Positions 44,568 to 54,285 of a DNA stretch of 64,000 bases are shown here, piece after piece (position 1 is the first letter of the stretch; the number at the start of each line of letters is the position of its first letter). Source of the stretch: an uncultured Bacteroides sp. (GTDB lineage Bacteria > Bacteroidota > Bacteroidia > Bacteroidales > Bacteroidaceae); NCBI GenBank assembly GCA_900552645.1, contig USAN01000002.1, positions 124,001 through 188,000 on the forward strand. Reading direction: 5' to 3'. Both the position numbers and the translations under genes were made by a program. The notes under the pieces are model-generated. The model ran no database searches and was not told the origin of the DNA. It saw only the letters and a program-made list of their open reading frames with translations.

Positions 44568-44642
44568 AAAACAGAGGAAGAACAATATTTACATAGATAC
44601 CATAAATATTATTGATACCTACGTTTAAAAAAGAAGAAAAAT

Positions 44643-46775
44643 TTATTTTACGTTTATTTTAAGCTCATCCATTATCCTCGAAGCTTTGCCATATTTATCT
44701 ATTATATATAATACATAACGTATATCTACACCTATACACTTCTGCAGCGACGGTTCATATATTATATCACTACTCATGGCTTCCCAGTTACCGTCAAAAG
44801 CAAGTCCTATAAGTTCTCCATTTCCATTGAACATAGGACTTCCGGAATTTCCTCCTGTTATATCATTGTCAGTTATAAAGCATACGTTCATCTCGCCTTT
44901 ATCAGTAGCGTATTTACCATAATCATTGCGGCTCAGAAACTCCTTTAATGAAGGTAGAAGTTCGAAATCAGAATCTCCTTTGTATTCAAGTACTTTTTGC
45001 ATTATACCTTTTGTAGTGGTATAATAATTAAACTCCACACCATCTCGAGGAGAGTATTTTCCTACCAGTCCAAAGCTAAGGCGCATGGTAGAGTTGGCAT
45101 CGGGATAGAACTGACGATCGGATTCCATTTCTCTCATAGCCTCTGTAAGAAGACGTTCGTTAAGATTTATATTTGAATTATAATCTGCAACCATCTGATT
45201 GAACTCATAGAACTTAACTAACATATCTATTGCAAAAGACGCAGCAGGGTCTTCAAACAATACATATGTAGAATCTCCTTTAGCTACCATTTCAAACCCT
45301 TCGGGGGTTGTTAGTTTGGAACGTTTATACACATCATCCACATACTCCTCATATTTTCCGTGGAATCTTTTATCTATAACCTCATATACCTCAGGAAGGA
45401 ATTTCCTGTCTGTGTTTTCAGCATACGTCTTAAGCATTGCAACAAATACCCTTTTGTCTATATCTGTATCTATGTTTGCATAGAGCTCTATAAGCTGTCT
45501 CATATTTCGTTCTACCACAGAAGGTTCGGCCTCATGATCAAAGTTAAGTATGCCCATTGCTGCAGTAAGAAGTTCAGGACCATTACCAAAGCATTCTCCA
45601 AAATAGGCCATTGCACGTATTATCTGAAACCTGTTTCGGTAATTAAGTTCAAGTTCAGAAAGAATTTTTGCATATTTTCCTCTCTGCTCAGGGCTTCGTC
45701 TTATCCATTCCATAAGCTTAGATTCAAGGCTCTTCTTCTTCTCTATTATTTTAAGTTGTTTAATAGCCTTGTTCATACCTATGCTATTTTTCCAGTAATT
45801 GGCACTCTGAGCATACTTAGAAGCATATTTTATTCTTATAGTATCACTTCCTTCCATACCCTCCTTCCATATAGCCTGTTTTATAGTACGAACATCTATC
45901 ATAGCACTGTTATCTGCATTCATTCTCTCTTCTACACCAAAAGATGACAGAAAACGTTCTGTCTCGCCGGGATATCCTAAAGTCATACAGAATGAACCGG
46001 GCTGATAACCTTCTATAGATATTGGTACAAAGACGTCGGGTTTATAAGGCACATTATCTTTCGAGAAAGTTGCAGGACGGTTATCTTTGTCGGCATAAAT
46101 TCTGAATACAGAGAAATCTCCTGTATGCCTGGGCCATACCCAGTTATCTGTATCACCTCCAAACTTACCTACTGATGATGGTGGCGCAAAGACAAGTCTT
46201 ACATCATAGTAATCTTTATAAATAGAAAGATAATACTCATTTCCACTGTAATATGGAGTAACTTCACCTCTTAGTAATGAATCTCGGGCAGTCACCTCAT
46301 CAGTTATTAAGGAAGAAATTGAATCTACTATCATAGACCTGGCAGCCTCGGAGGCATTTACAGGTACATTCTTCATTATTCTGTCTGTAACATTTTCCAT
46401 ACTTACAAGAAAGCTCACAAAAAGATCGGGATTAGGAAGTTCATTATTCAAGGAATCGGCTACAAATCCATCTCTAAGGTAATTGTGCTGAGGGGTACTA
46501 TGTAGTTGTATTGCATCAAAGCCGCAGTGGTGATTAGTAAAGACAAGTCCCTGAGGGGAGACCACCACACCTGTGCAGAAGCCTCCAAAACTAACAACAG
46601 CCGTTGATAGCGAAGAGGGTGAAGAAGGATTATACAATTGTATGGGAGAAAGATTCAGTCCCATATCTTTCATCACCTGTTGTGTCTGTTTGCTAATGCA
46701 GCATGGCAACCACATTCCTTCATATCCATAAGCCATCATTGGAAGGATAAGAAAGAAGAAGAATATTTTTCTCAT
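44643..46775 (-). CDS. S46-family dipeptidyl peptidase, DPP7-type
   Basis: 710 residues. The signal peptide (MRKIFFFFLILPMMAYG) sends it to the periplasm. The chymotrypsin-like double barrel is split by a helical domain. The triad is visible: His in FTNHHCGFDAIQ (near 83), Asp in WVWPRHTGDFSVFR (near 220) and Ser in TGGNSGSPMF (near 642). Eighteen residues after the Ser there is Gly (LAFDGNWE); relatives of the DPP11 type have Arg there and cut after Asp/Glu, whereas Gly is found in DPP7 types that prefer hydrophobic residues. It releases dipeptides from oligopeptides. Confidence 0.93.
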   Translation of the reverse strand: MRKIFFFFLILPMMAYGYEGMWLPCCISKQTQQVMKDMGLNLSPIQLYNPSSPSSLSTAVVSFGGFCTGVVVSPQGLVFTNHHCGFDAIQLHSTPQHNYLRDGFVADSLNNELPNPDLFVSFLVSMENVTDRIMKNVPVNASEAARSMIVDSISSLITDEVTARDSLLRGEVTPYYSGNEYYLSIYKDYYDVRLVFAPPSSVGKFGGDTDNWVWPRHTGDFSVFRIYADKDNRPATFSKDNVPYKPDVFVPISIEGYQPGSFCMTLGYPGETERFLSSFGVEERMNADNSAMIDVRTIKQAIWKEGMEGSDTIRIKYASKYAQSANYWKNSIGMNKAIKQLKIIEKKKSLESKLMEWIRRSPEQRGKYAKILSELELNYRNRFQIIRAMAYFGECFGNGPELLTAAMGILNFDHEAEPSVVERNMRQLIELYANIDTDIDKRVFVAMLKTYAENTDRKFLPEVYEVIDKRFHGKYEEYVDDVYKRSKLTTPEGFEMVAKGDSTYVLFEDPAASFAIDMLVKFYEFNQMVADYNSNINLNERLLTEAMREMESDRQFYPDANSTMRLSFGLVGKYSPRDGVEFNYYTTTKGIMQKVLEYKGDSDFELLPSLKEFLSRNDYGKYATDKGEMNVCFITDNDITGGNSGSPMFNGNGELIGLAFDGNWEAMSSDIIYEPSLQKCIGVDIRYVLYIIDKYGKASRIMDELKINVK

Positions 46776-46790
46776 AGTATAATAAAAAGC

Positions 46791-48167
46791 TTATCTTATT
46801 ATTAGTCTTACCTGTTTTGCATTCAAGCGTGCCTCTAACCACTTAGTAATTTTTTGTTGTTCCTGTATTCCGGGCACTCGCTTAAAGTTCATCAAGGCCA
46901 ATGTTATTGTATCGATTTTGGCTGAATCCATCGACATTTCTATTGCTTTGGCCATTGCAAATGATGTTGCTTCGGGATACAATACCTTTATTTCGGGTAT
47001 TATATTCCTGTCTACCTTATTATATGCTGCAAATATTCTAAGTTCGTTCTTCAGTGAGTCTATCTTCTTTTGCTGCTGCGTAAGTCGGAGTTCACTGTTC
47101 TTATAAAAATCTTCCATTATCTGTGCCTTGACAGTACTCACATCAAATCCTGCACCTCCCATTCCCTGAAATATAGTAAGCTTAGTTCCGGCAAGATTGA
47201 AATTCTTAAGCTTATCCTTCGCCTTGGCAATATTCTCATCAGACACCTCCTTGCCCATAAGAACAACTTCCATGCTTCTGTTTTCGTAAGATATCCTCTT
47301 GTCAATAACCTGAGTATCAGGAAAGTCAAGTTCTTGAGTTATATAATTATTTACCGATGTCATATATATAGTTTTCTTTACCAAACCATATGTAAGATAT
47401 ATTGCAGGACACATAGTAAATAGAATTACTATTATCATATATCTCTTAACCATCCTGCCACGTTCCGGATTAACTATTGAAACGCGATTGAATTTCATTA
47501 CACGTATACCAATAAAAGTAGCCAGACTTATAAAAACAGAGTTTATGAAGTATAGATAAAATGCTCCGAGAAAATAGATAAAATTACCAGTAGCAAGTCC
47601 AAAACCGGCTGTACATAATGGAGGCATCAGTGCAGTAGCAATTGCTACTCCCGGTATTACATTACCCTTATCTTTAGTAAAAAGAGCAACAATTCCGGCC
47701 AATCCACCGAAAAGTGCAATCATTACATCATAAATAGTAGGCGAAGTACGAGCCAATAATTCGGACTGCGCTTCATCTATAGGAGTAAGAGAAAAATATA
47801 TGGTAGATGTAATTATACTGAATATTGTTGCAACCAGAAGGTTCTTCATAGATTTCTTGAGAAGATCGAAATCACTTATACCAATAGCCAATCCAATGCC
47901 CATGATAGGTCCCATAAGTGGAGAAATAAGCATAGCTCCAATTATTACTGCAGTAGAATTAACATTTAAGCCCAGCGAGGCTACAAATATTGCAAATATA
48001 AGTATCCACAAACTTGCACCCTTAAATTCTACTCCTCCCCTTATGCTTTGAATGGTAAGTGCTTCATCATCAGGATTCTTTGGAATACGTAAATAATTAT
48101 TGATAAACATACTTATATAAGGCATGTTCTTTATCTCATTCTTTAAGTCAGTTACCACTTTTGACAT
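46791..48167 (-). CDS. DUF389 membrane protein
   Basis: 458 residues. A hydrophobic N-terminal half has about six helices, with the family signature LGLNVNSTAVIIGAMLISPLMGPIMGIGLAI (residues 64-95) and GNVIPGVAIATALMPPLCTAGFGLA (near 165-190). A periplasmic or cytoplasmic C-terminal region with coiled-coil character follows (QQKKIDSLKNELRIFAAYN). No function is established for the family. The start is 7 bp from the end of the flippase gene, and 15 bp separate its end from the DPP7 start, so the three genes may share an mRNA. Confidence 0.92.
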   Translation of the reverse strand: MSKVVTDLKNEIKNMPYISMFINNYLRIPKNPDDEALTIQSIRGGVEFKGASLWILIFAIFVASLGLNVNSTAVIIGAMLISPLMGPIMGIGLAIGISDFDLLKKSMKNLLVATIFSIITSTIYFSLTPIDEAQSELLARTSPTIYDVMIALFGGLAGIVALFTKDKGNVIPGVAIATALMPPLCTAGFGLATGNFIYFLGAFYLYFINSVFISLATFIGIRVMKFNRVSIVNPERGRMVKRYMIIVILFTMCPAIYLTYGLVKKTIYMTSVNNYITQELDFPDTQVIDKRISYENRSMEVVLMGKEVSDENIAKAKDKLKNFNLAGTKLTIFQGMGGAGFDVSTVKAQIMEDFYKNSELRLTQQQKKIDSLKNELRIFAAYNKVDRNIIPEIKVLYPEATSFAMAKAIEMSMDSAKIDTITLALMNFKRVPGIQEQQKITKWLEARLNAKQVRLIIR

Positions 48168-48174
48168 AGTATTA

Positions 48175-49614
48175 TTATTTTGTAAACTTCTTTATAAAAG
48201 GAATATTTTTTAACGGTAAGTCATTCTTAACCACGTACATAAGAAATACGAACAACAACAAAGTACGAACAACCAACAATAAATAAATGTTTTCGAAAGG
48301 AAGTAGTTGAGATACCACGTAAATAGACAAAGTAAGCAATGTATATTTACCTATTTCCTTAAGGTTATAATTTATAGGATACTTTTTCTGTCCCACGAAA
48401 TAAGAAAGAACCATAGCTACGGCATAACCTGCAAAACCTGCCCAGGCACATGCCATATAGCTGTAAATAGGAATAAAAATAATATTTATGCCCAGCAATA
48501 CAGCACATCCTGCAAACGAGAAATATGCTCCCCATTTAGTCTCGTCGATAAGTTTGTACCAAAAAGACAGATTGAAATATATTCCCATGAATATCTCTGC
48601 CATCATTACTATAGGAACCACACGTAGTCCAGGCCAATAGTCGGGTGCAAGTATATACTTAATTACGTCAAGGTAAAGTGTAACCATTAGGAATGCAAGA
48701 AAAGTGAATATTATAAAGTATTTCATTGCATCGGCATACATCTTCTTACTGTCTTTGTCTTTACTCTTACCAAACACAAAAGGTTCGTAAGCATATCTGA
48801 ATGCCTGAGTAAGCATAGCCATTATCATTGCAATCTTGCTTGAGGCTCCATATATTCCTAACTGAACTTTAGCCTCGGCCGCATCTGGATAAACATGACG
48901 AAATATTATCTTGTCGGCCACCTGATTAAGTATTCCGGCTATTCCAAGAATCAAGATAGGATACGAATAAATCCACATCTTCTTCATCAATTCTTTATGA
49001 AATCCTGCTCCGAAACGAAGTTGCGGTATAAGAAGAAACATTATTATTGAAGTACATATAAGATTAAAGAAGAATGCATAAAAGACATCACTTCCTTTTA
49101 GCACAGAATAATAATATATATTCATCATGACATTCATAACGATGAAAAGGAGTTTAAGTGCAGCAAACATTATAGGACGCTTCTTATATCGAAGATATGC
49201 AAAAGGCATGCATTGAAAAGCATCCATTGCAACAACTACTGCCATCATTCCTATATACCATGGATGTTCGGTATATCCCATAACATTGGCAATATTTTGA
49301 AGAAACAACATGCATCCCAAAGCAAATGCCAGAGAAGTGCTGCCTACCATAATAAGAACTGTAGAGTAAACTTTTGCCGGGTCCTCACCTTCCTTGTTTA
49401 CAAACCTGAAAAAAGTGGTTTCCATCCCATAGGTAAGTATAACCATAAGAAGTGCCGTCCATGCATACACTTCCGTAACTATCCCATAACCTCCCGATGC
49501 TGCCGACATTGCTGCAGCATAAATCGGCACAAGCATGTAATTAAGGAATCGTCCCAAAATACTGCTTACTCCATAAATTGCCGTGTCTTTAGCCAATGAT
49601 TTCAATCCTGCCAT
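48175..49614 (-). CDS. Polysaccharide flippase (Wzx/MOP superfamily)
   Basis: 479 residues from the ATG at 49614 (MAGLKSLAKDTAIYGVSSILGRFLNY). A longer frame exists to 49698 but would run into ruvB, whose stop is at 49616, so the inner start is chosen; its first residues match the family start. About 12-14 hydrophobic helices fill the chain, as in MOP-superfamily lipid-linked oligosaccharide exporters. It likely moves a lipid-linked glycan across the inner membrane. No glycosyltransferases lie nearby, so which glycan is unknown. Confidence 0.88.
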   Translation of the reverse strand: MAGLKSLAKDTAIYGVSSILGRFLNYMLVPIYAAAMSAASGGYGIVTEVYAWTALLMVILTYGMETTFFRFVNKEGEDPAKVYSTVLIMVGSTSLAFALGCMLFLQNIANVMGYTEHPWYIGMMAVVVAMDAFQCMPFAYLRYKKRPIMFAALKLLFIVMNVMMNIYYYSVLKGSDVFYAFFFNLICTSIIMFLLIPQLRFGAGFHKELMKKMWIYSYPILILGIAGILNQVADKIIFRHVYPDAAEAKVQLGIYGASSKIAMIMAMLTQAFRYAYEPFVFGKSKDKDSKKMYADAMKYFIIFTFLAFLMVTLYLDVIKYILAPDYWPGLRVVPIVMMAEIFMGIYFNLSFWYKLIDETKWGAYFSFAGCAVLLGINIIFIPIYSYMACAWAGFAGYAVAMVLSYFVGQKKYPINYNLKEIGKYTLLTLSIYVVSQLLPFENIYLLLVVRTLLLFVFLMYVVKNDLPLKNIPFIKKFTK

Positions 49615-49615
49615 C

Positions 49616-50644
49616 TTAATCGTCGAATAGAGTTTTCTGACTGTTATATATGCTTCTTCCCAAATGGATGTAAGCCAGCTCTGTAACTTCACGTCCACGT
49701 GGAGTCCTTTTCAGGAATCCTTCTTTTATGAGAAAAGGTTCGTATACCTCTTCTATAGTACCCGGATCTTCACCCAATGCCGTAGCTATAGTAGTAATAC
49801 CTACCGGTCCTCCTTTAAACTTATCAATTATTGTACAAAGAATCTTATTATCTATCTCATCAAGACCATATTTATCTATATTCAATGCTTCAAGAGAAAA
49901 CTTAGCAATCTCCATATCGATTTTTCCCGAACCTTTTACCTGAGCAAAGTCTCTAACCCTTCTTAAAAGAGCATTAGCTATACGAGGAGTTCCCCGACTT
50001 CTTGAAGCTATTTCACCGGCTGCTTCTATATCACAAGGCACATTCAGAATAGCCGATGAACGGCGTATTATTCTTGACAGTATATCGTCATCATAATACT
50101 CCAAATGCAGGTTTATTCCAAAACGGGCACGAAGGGGGGCCGTTAACAAACCGCTTCGCGTAGTGGCTCCTACCAATGTAAAGGGAGATAAATCCAACTG
50201 TATACTTCTGGCCGATGGTCCTTTATCTATCATTATATCTATACGGTAATCTTCCATTGCAGAATAAAGATATTCTTCAACTACCGGACTTAACCGATGT
50301 ATTTCATCAATAAACAGTACATCATTTGGTTCGAGGCTTGTAAGAACACCTGCCAAATCACCGGGTTTATCAAGAACCGGTCCCGAAGTTACCTTGAATC
50401 CTACTCCAAGTTCATTTGCTATAATGTTACTCAGCGTTGTCTTTCCAAGTCCCGGAGGTCCATGAAGTAATACATGATCTAATGCCTCGGCCCTAAGCTT
50501 TGCAGCTTTTACAAATATGCGCAGATTCTCAACCACCTTATCCTGCCCACTGAAATCCTCAAAGTTTAGTGGACGTAACGCATTTTCATAATCACGTTCT
50601 TTATTATCAAGCTGTTGGGTACGTATATCGAATTTATCTTCCAT
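49616..50644 (-). CDS. ruvB: Holliday junction helicase subunit RuvB
   Basis: AAA+ motor for branch migration of Holliday junctions with RuvA. It has 342 residues. Walker A GPPGLGKTTLS (near 64), Walker B and sensor segments FIDEIHRLSPVVEEYLYSAMED (near 113), GATTRSGLLTAPLRARFGI (near 162) and the C-terminal winged helix with FLKRTPRGREVTELAY are visible. A TACCTTTG -7 element on the minus strand lies at 50666-50673. The next gene starts 1 bp after its stop. Confidence 0.97.
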   Translation of the reverse strand: MEDKFDIRTQQLDNKERDYENALRPLNFEDFSGQDKVVENLRIFVKAAKLRAEALDHVLLHGPPGLGKTTLSNIIANELGVGFKVTSGPVLDKPGDLAGVLTSLEPNDVLFIDEIHRLSPVVEEYLYSAMEDYRIDIMIDKGPSARSIQLDLSPFTLVGATTRSGLLTAPLRARFGINLHLEYYDDDILSRIIRRSSAILNVPCDIEAAGEIASRSRGTPRIANALLRRVRDFAQVKGSGKIDMEIAKFSLEALNIDKYGLDEIDNKILCTIIDKFKGGPVGITTIATALGEDPGTIEEVYEPFLIKEGFLKRTPRGREVTELAYIHLGRSIYNSQKTLFDD

Positions 50645-50803
50645 TTATAACTATTTATAATACGACAAAGGTATAAATAATAACAAATCGTTGCTGTTAT
50701 TTTATTTAAAATTCCTATATCATCCTATTTTCTTTCATACTTACTTATCACACTAAACCACACTCTTACTCATATTTTTTTACATTCAAATACTACATTA
50801 TGC

Positions 50804-50833
50804 TTTGTTATTTAAATATTTTACATATATTTG
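50804..50833 (+). promoter_or_regulatory. Promoter of the fimbrillin operon
   Basis: TTTG (50804-50807) and TATATTTG (50826-50833) on the plus strand are separated by 18 nt, close to the Bacteroidetes consensus. Transcription would start near 50840, about 20 nt before the ATG at 50861. No inverted repeats long enough to mark an invertible segment are seen around it. Confidence 0.65.
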
Positions 50834-50860
50834 CAATATAAACTTTAAAAATACTACAAT

Positions 50861-51835
50861 ATGTACATTTACAAAACTATTTTCAAACATTTTGATTCAA
50901 CACAAAAATGCAAAAATTCAAAAATCATCAACAAGTATCTAATCATTTCCTTATTTGCAGCACCAATTCTGCATAGTTGCAACAACAGCGAAATAACAAC
51001 AAACAACGACGAGATGCTATTAAGAATAGAAGCGAATATAGAAGCTACAAAAGTAAGCACAAGGTATAGCGCAACTGATATAAATTCAATACAATTTTCG
51101 GATGGTGATGAAATAGGTATTTTCATAAATGAAAAAGATCTGTCGAAATGGATTTACAGTGATTCATGGAATAGTGAAACAAAAATATATTGGTCGGACA
51201 AAGAGACTGTTTATAATTTCCATGCTTTCTATCCTTACAATAACACTTCTACATACGAAACAATCACTACCCCATCGCTATCAATTCAGGATGGTACTCT
51301 TCAATCTTTAGGAGCTCATGATTTTATGACGACAAACATATCTTCGGATTATTCGAACAACAATGGCAATGTAAGCTTCACCGGCCAAAATAGCTTCAAG
51401 CATATCTATTCATTAATCTGTTTAAACATAAATAATATAGATTCGGAAGTTAACAGCAAAATAAACAGCGTAACGCTATCGGGAACCAATATTGCAACTG
51501 CATCAAGTTACTCTTTTGAAGATTCAAATCTTTCTTCTAACAGTCATGCACCGGAAGTGAACATAATAAACATAGAAAGCGAGGCATCACTTGCAGAAAA
51601 AAAGAGCTTTTACATAATAGTAAATCCATTCTCGGACAATATAGACCTCACTATAAACTACACCATAGGCAGTTATACATACAATGCAACAAAAGCCTCT
51701 CTTATTATTTCTCCGCTTAGTGGTGGAAGCAAGTATAGCTACAATATAACCCTAAAGGACAACGCTATAAAAATAACAGATTCGGCAATTTCAGAATGGG
51801 CGGAAGGTAATGATATAGAAGATATAACTATATAG
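50861..51835 (+). CDS. Fimbrillin-family (Mfa-like) lipoprotein
   Basis: 324 residues. A rather long N-terminal stretch leads to the hydrophobic signal (LIISLFAAPILHSC), ending in a lipobox Cys near residue 40. After it come IEATKVSTRYS and the fimbrillin-like pattern FSDGDEIGIFI...YWSDKETVYNFHAFYPY...FKHIYSLICLNI. This is typical of PF13149-type proteins, which are secreted as lipoproteins and polymerise or cap fimbriae after proteolytic maturation (an Arg lies in STRYSA). It is paired with the next gene 9 bp downstream. Structural stalk or adapter: not decided. Confidence 0.83.
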   Translation: MYIYKTIFKHFDSTQKCKNSKIINKYLIISLFAAPILHSCNNSEITTNNDEMLLRIEANIEATKVSTRYSATDINSIQFSDGDEIGIFINEKDLSKWIYSDSWNSETKIYWSDKETVYNFHAFYPYNNTSTYETITTPSLSIQDGTLQSLGAHDFMTTNISSDYSNNNGNVSFTGQNSFKHIYSLICLNINNIDSEVNSKINSVTLSGTNIATASSYSFEDSNLSSNSHAPEVNIINIESEASLAEKKSFYIIVNPFSDNIDLTINYTIGSYTYNATKASLIISPLSGGSKYSYNITLKDNAIKITDSAISEWAEGNDIEDITI

Positions 51836-51844
51836 TATACCATT

Positions 51845-53185
51845 ATGAAAATATACAACTATAAATTTCATCTATACAATTATGCATTAATAATTGTATG
51901 TTTATTAATTACCGGATGTCAGAAATTCATTGATGAAGATGATATAAACGATGCAATACCCGACAAATCGGTTAAGATAGTAGCCAGAAGTAGTTCAAAC
52001 AATATAGAATATCCATTATATATCTTTATTTTCTCCGATACAGGAGAAAATAAAGCTTTCCTACAAGCTAATTCAGAAAGTGACAAATTAGATATTAAGC
52101 TTTCGGATGGTAAATATAAAGTGATAGCTATTTCGGGCGCAGGTAATATATATTCAGAGACAGATACACCGGACATTGAAGACATAATATCATTCAGCGA
52201 GAACTGTTATGGCGAGAATGCAATAATGATGGGCAAAGGAGAAGTTACGGTCAACAAGCAGCAGACAAATCTGAATATAACTCTTTCATATTGCATAACC
52301 TCGGTAAATATATCACTAAGCAATATACCCGACGAAATGAATGATGTAAGTTTTTCTATATCTCCACTATATTACGGGATATCATTAAATGGCGATTATC
52401 AATATGATAAGGTAAACAATTCAATGAAATTACCATGCAGTCGCAATGAAGACGGAACCTGGAAAGCCGGTCCTGTTTATATATTTCCTGGAAGTGAAAA
52501 CACATCTGTATTTTCTATAGTAGCCGAAGATGAGAACACTACACATAACTACAGTTATACTTACAATGGAACTCCACGCGCCAGCTATCCTTTGGTACTA
52601 AATGGCAGTTATGACGGCAATATAACAGTAGGTAACAACATAACATGCGGAACATGGAATGATCCTGTCATTGTGGGCTTTTATTTCAATGCAAATGGCG
52701 GAAGCACGAATGGCACTCCCGAAGAAGGCAACCAGGATACATCTAATCCTTCATTAAGCACAATTCCCGAAGCAGGAGATATTTGGAATGGCTGCATCGT
52801 AGCCAATGTAAAGACAGAAGAGACAAAAACGACACTTCTGCTTTTAAGCCTTAAGGAGTGGGAATGCAAAGCAGCACAAGCCGAATCAATACCTTCGGGA
52901 TACTCGGTAAATAACTTGTCGGGATGGAAAATCCCATCTTACGAAGAGGCCGGTATATTCAGAGCCAAGCTAATAGGCGACAATTTAATTAATCTTAATG
53001 ACAAGATAATTGCCGCAGGAGGAGATAAAATATACAGTGATGCCGATAGCCGATTCATTTGTTATGGTAAAGAAGGTGGATTATATACATTCAGATTCAG
53101 TGCATCATCAAACATAACAGCAGCTTCAGAAACCAAGACATATTATTTGAGACTAACAAAGGAATATTCATTTACAAATAAATAG
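51845..53185 (+). CDS. Fimbrial lipoprotein with C-terminal tip-like domain
   Basis: 446 residues, lipobox Cys near residue 24 (LLITGC). Residues about 40-290 show Mfa2/FimB-type features: EYPLYIFIFSDTGENKAF, LSDGKYKVIAISG, YCITSVNISLSNIPDEM. A linker rich in Gly, Asn and Thr follows (near 283-305), then a separate domain (about 315-446) with WNGCIVANV and SGWKIPSYEEAGIFRA, close to the DUF1566 / lectin-like (FISUMP) fold. An anchor or tip subunit is likely, with the last domain possibly binding a ligand. A strong terminator follows at 53246-53285. Confidence 0.75.
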   Translation: MKIYNYKFHLYNYALIIVCLLITGCQKFIDEDDINDAIPDKSVKIVARSSSNNIEYPLYIFIFSDTGENKAFLQANSESDKLDIKLSDGKYKVIAISGAGNIYSETDTPDIEDIISFSENCYGENAIMMGKGEVTVNKQQTNLNITLSYCITSVNISLSNIPDEMNDVSFSISPLYYGISLNGDYQYDKVNNSMKLPCSRNEDGTWKAGPVYIFPGSENTSVFSIVAEDENTTHNYSYTYNGTPRASYPLVLNGSYDGNITVGNNITCGTWNDPVIVGFYFNANGGSTNGTPEEGNQDTSNPSLSTIPEAGDIWNGCIVANVKTEETKTTLLLLSLKEWECKAAQAESIPSGYSVNNLSGWKIPSYEEAGIFRAKLIGDNLINLNDKIIAAGGDKIYSDADSRFICYGKEGGLYTFRFSASSNITAASETKTYYLRLTKEYSFTNK

Positions 53186-53245
53186 TTTTTATTATATAAT
53201 AACATAGTGTCTATATGGGTACTACATGAAAGTTACTGTAAGATA

Positions 53246-53285
53246 AAAAACAGATGCTTGTTCATTATTAACAGCATCTGTTTTT
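53246..53285 (+). terminator. Intrinsic terminator of the fimbrillin operon
   Basis: 12-bp stem (53246-53257 with 53274-53285) including ACAGATGC/GCATCTGT, 16-base loop, ending in a T-run. It lies 61 bp after the stop; A-run on the other side, so it may also serve the converging recombinase gene. Confidence 0.85.
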
Positions 53286-53313
53286 ATTGTATTATCATTT
53301 TATTAAAATGATG

Positions 53314-53964
53314 TCAATCGATAATTTTCGGCCTTTTTGATTTTAGGTTATTTACTATATATTCTTCAATATCAGGATTTGTTTTCCTAAATCTGTAGAA
53401 AGTGCGACATGTTACATCAAGTTCCTTACAAATCTGAGTTATATTCTTACCTGATTTTAACTTATCTATAATCTGGCTGCGTTTATCATATAGAATCTTT
53501 ATTTTTTCCCCACTTCCTTTTTTTCTCCCAATTGGTTTACCTTGTTTTTTCATCAGAGCAAAAGCCTCTTTTGTCCTTTGAGAAATTAATTTATGTTCAA
53601 TCTCTGCTGCAAGACCAAACGCAAAACTAAGAACTTTACTATTTATACTATCATCGAAAGTGTATCCATCTTTTGTGCTATAGATAGCTACACTATTATC
53701 TACACAATATTTCATTATGGTCATTATTTCATGAAGAGAGCGACTTAATCTAGATATTTCAGTTATAATTAAAGTATCACCTCTTTTTAGACGCTTCAAA
53801 ATTTTTCCAAGATTTCGGTTCTTACGGTCCGTTTTTCCGCTTACTGTATCTGTAATCCACCGATCAATTTCTATTCCATGACTTTCTGCATAACGTGTTA
53901 TTTCACTGTGTTGATTTTCTAAATTTTGGCGAGCCGTACTAACTCTTAGATAAGCAATTACCAT
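53314..53964 (-). CDS. Serine recombinase, Mpi-like DNA invertase
   Basis: 216 residues. The resolvase/invertase catalytic domain starts at once: AYLRVSTARQNLENQ with nucleophile Ser9, then GKTDRKNRNLGKILKRLKRGDTLIITEISRLSRS (near 46-80) and FAFGLAAEIEHKLISQRTKEA (near 115-135). The C-terminal helix-turn-helix, KNITQICKELDVTCRTFYRFRK (near 168-195), binds the site. The sequence strongly recalls Mpi, the B. fragilis invertase that flips capsule promoters. It sits between fimbrial genes and the S-layer-like gene, so it is a candidate switch for them. A hairpin with 8-bp arms (53294-53312) abuts its stop. Confidence 0.88.
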   Translation of the reverse strand: MVIAYLRVSTARQNLENQHSEITRYAESHGIEIDRWITDTVSGKTDRKNRNLGKILKRLKRGDTLIITEISRLSRSLHEIMTIMKYCVDNSVAIYSTKDGYTFDDSINSKVLSFAFGLAAEIEHKLISQRTKEAFALMKKQGKPIGRKKGSGEKIKILYDKRSQIIDKLKSGKNITQICKELDVTCRTFYRFRKTNPDIEEYIVNNLKSKRPKIID

Positions 53965-54285
53965 AATACTAAAAATAGTTATTAATAATTATCAGATAAC
54001 ACAATATCTAAATTTTAGGAGAGAAAATATCTTTTTAAAACAGAGAATAATATCTGTTATGCTTTTTTATAATTAGATATTATCTAATAAGATATTAATG
54101 TACTGAAAACTAAATTTTTATAGAAATTTGTTTTTGATTAAATAAGGATCAGTACTTAACCTATAAAAAATCGACATATATCCAATACTATATTGAAATA
54201 TATGCCGATTTTTAAAAGAATATTTAAGAGGGCTTAAGTTACTTAACCTTTACACCCTCTTAATTTTTCGTATTAAAGATAAATA
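53965..54285. other. AT-rich spacer with several palindromes
   Basis: 321 bp between the recombinase start and the S-layer-like gene stop. It holds an 11-bp palindrome TTATCAGATAA (53989-53999), a 17-bp inverted repeat ATTAGATA-T-TATCTAAT (54072-54088), a two-part hairpin at 54169-54214 and an AAGAGGG/CCCTCTT stem (54227-54263) that may end the S-layer transcript. ACTTAACCT occurs twice (54154, 54241) around the larger hairpin. The two TATC/GATA-type palindromes could be recombinase or operator sites; no consensus is known to me. Confidence 0.45.

Noticed and set aside
45360..45947. 195-codon plus-strand frame inside the DPP7 gene
   Set aside because: Antisense shadow of a well-supported peptidase; Tyr/Phe/Cys-rich with no domain.
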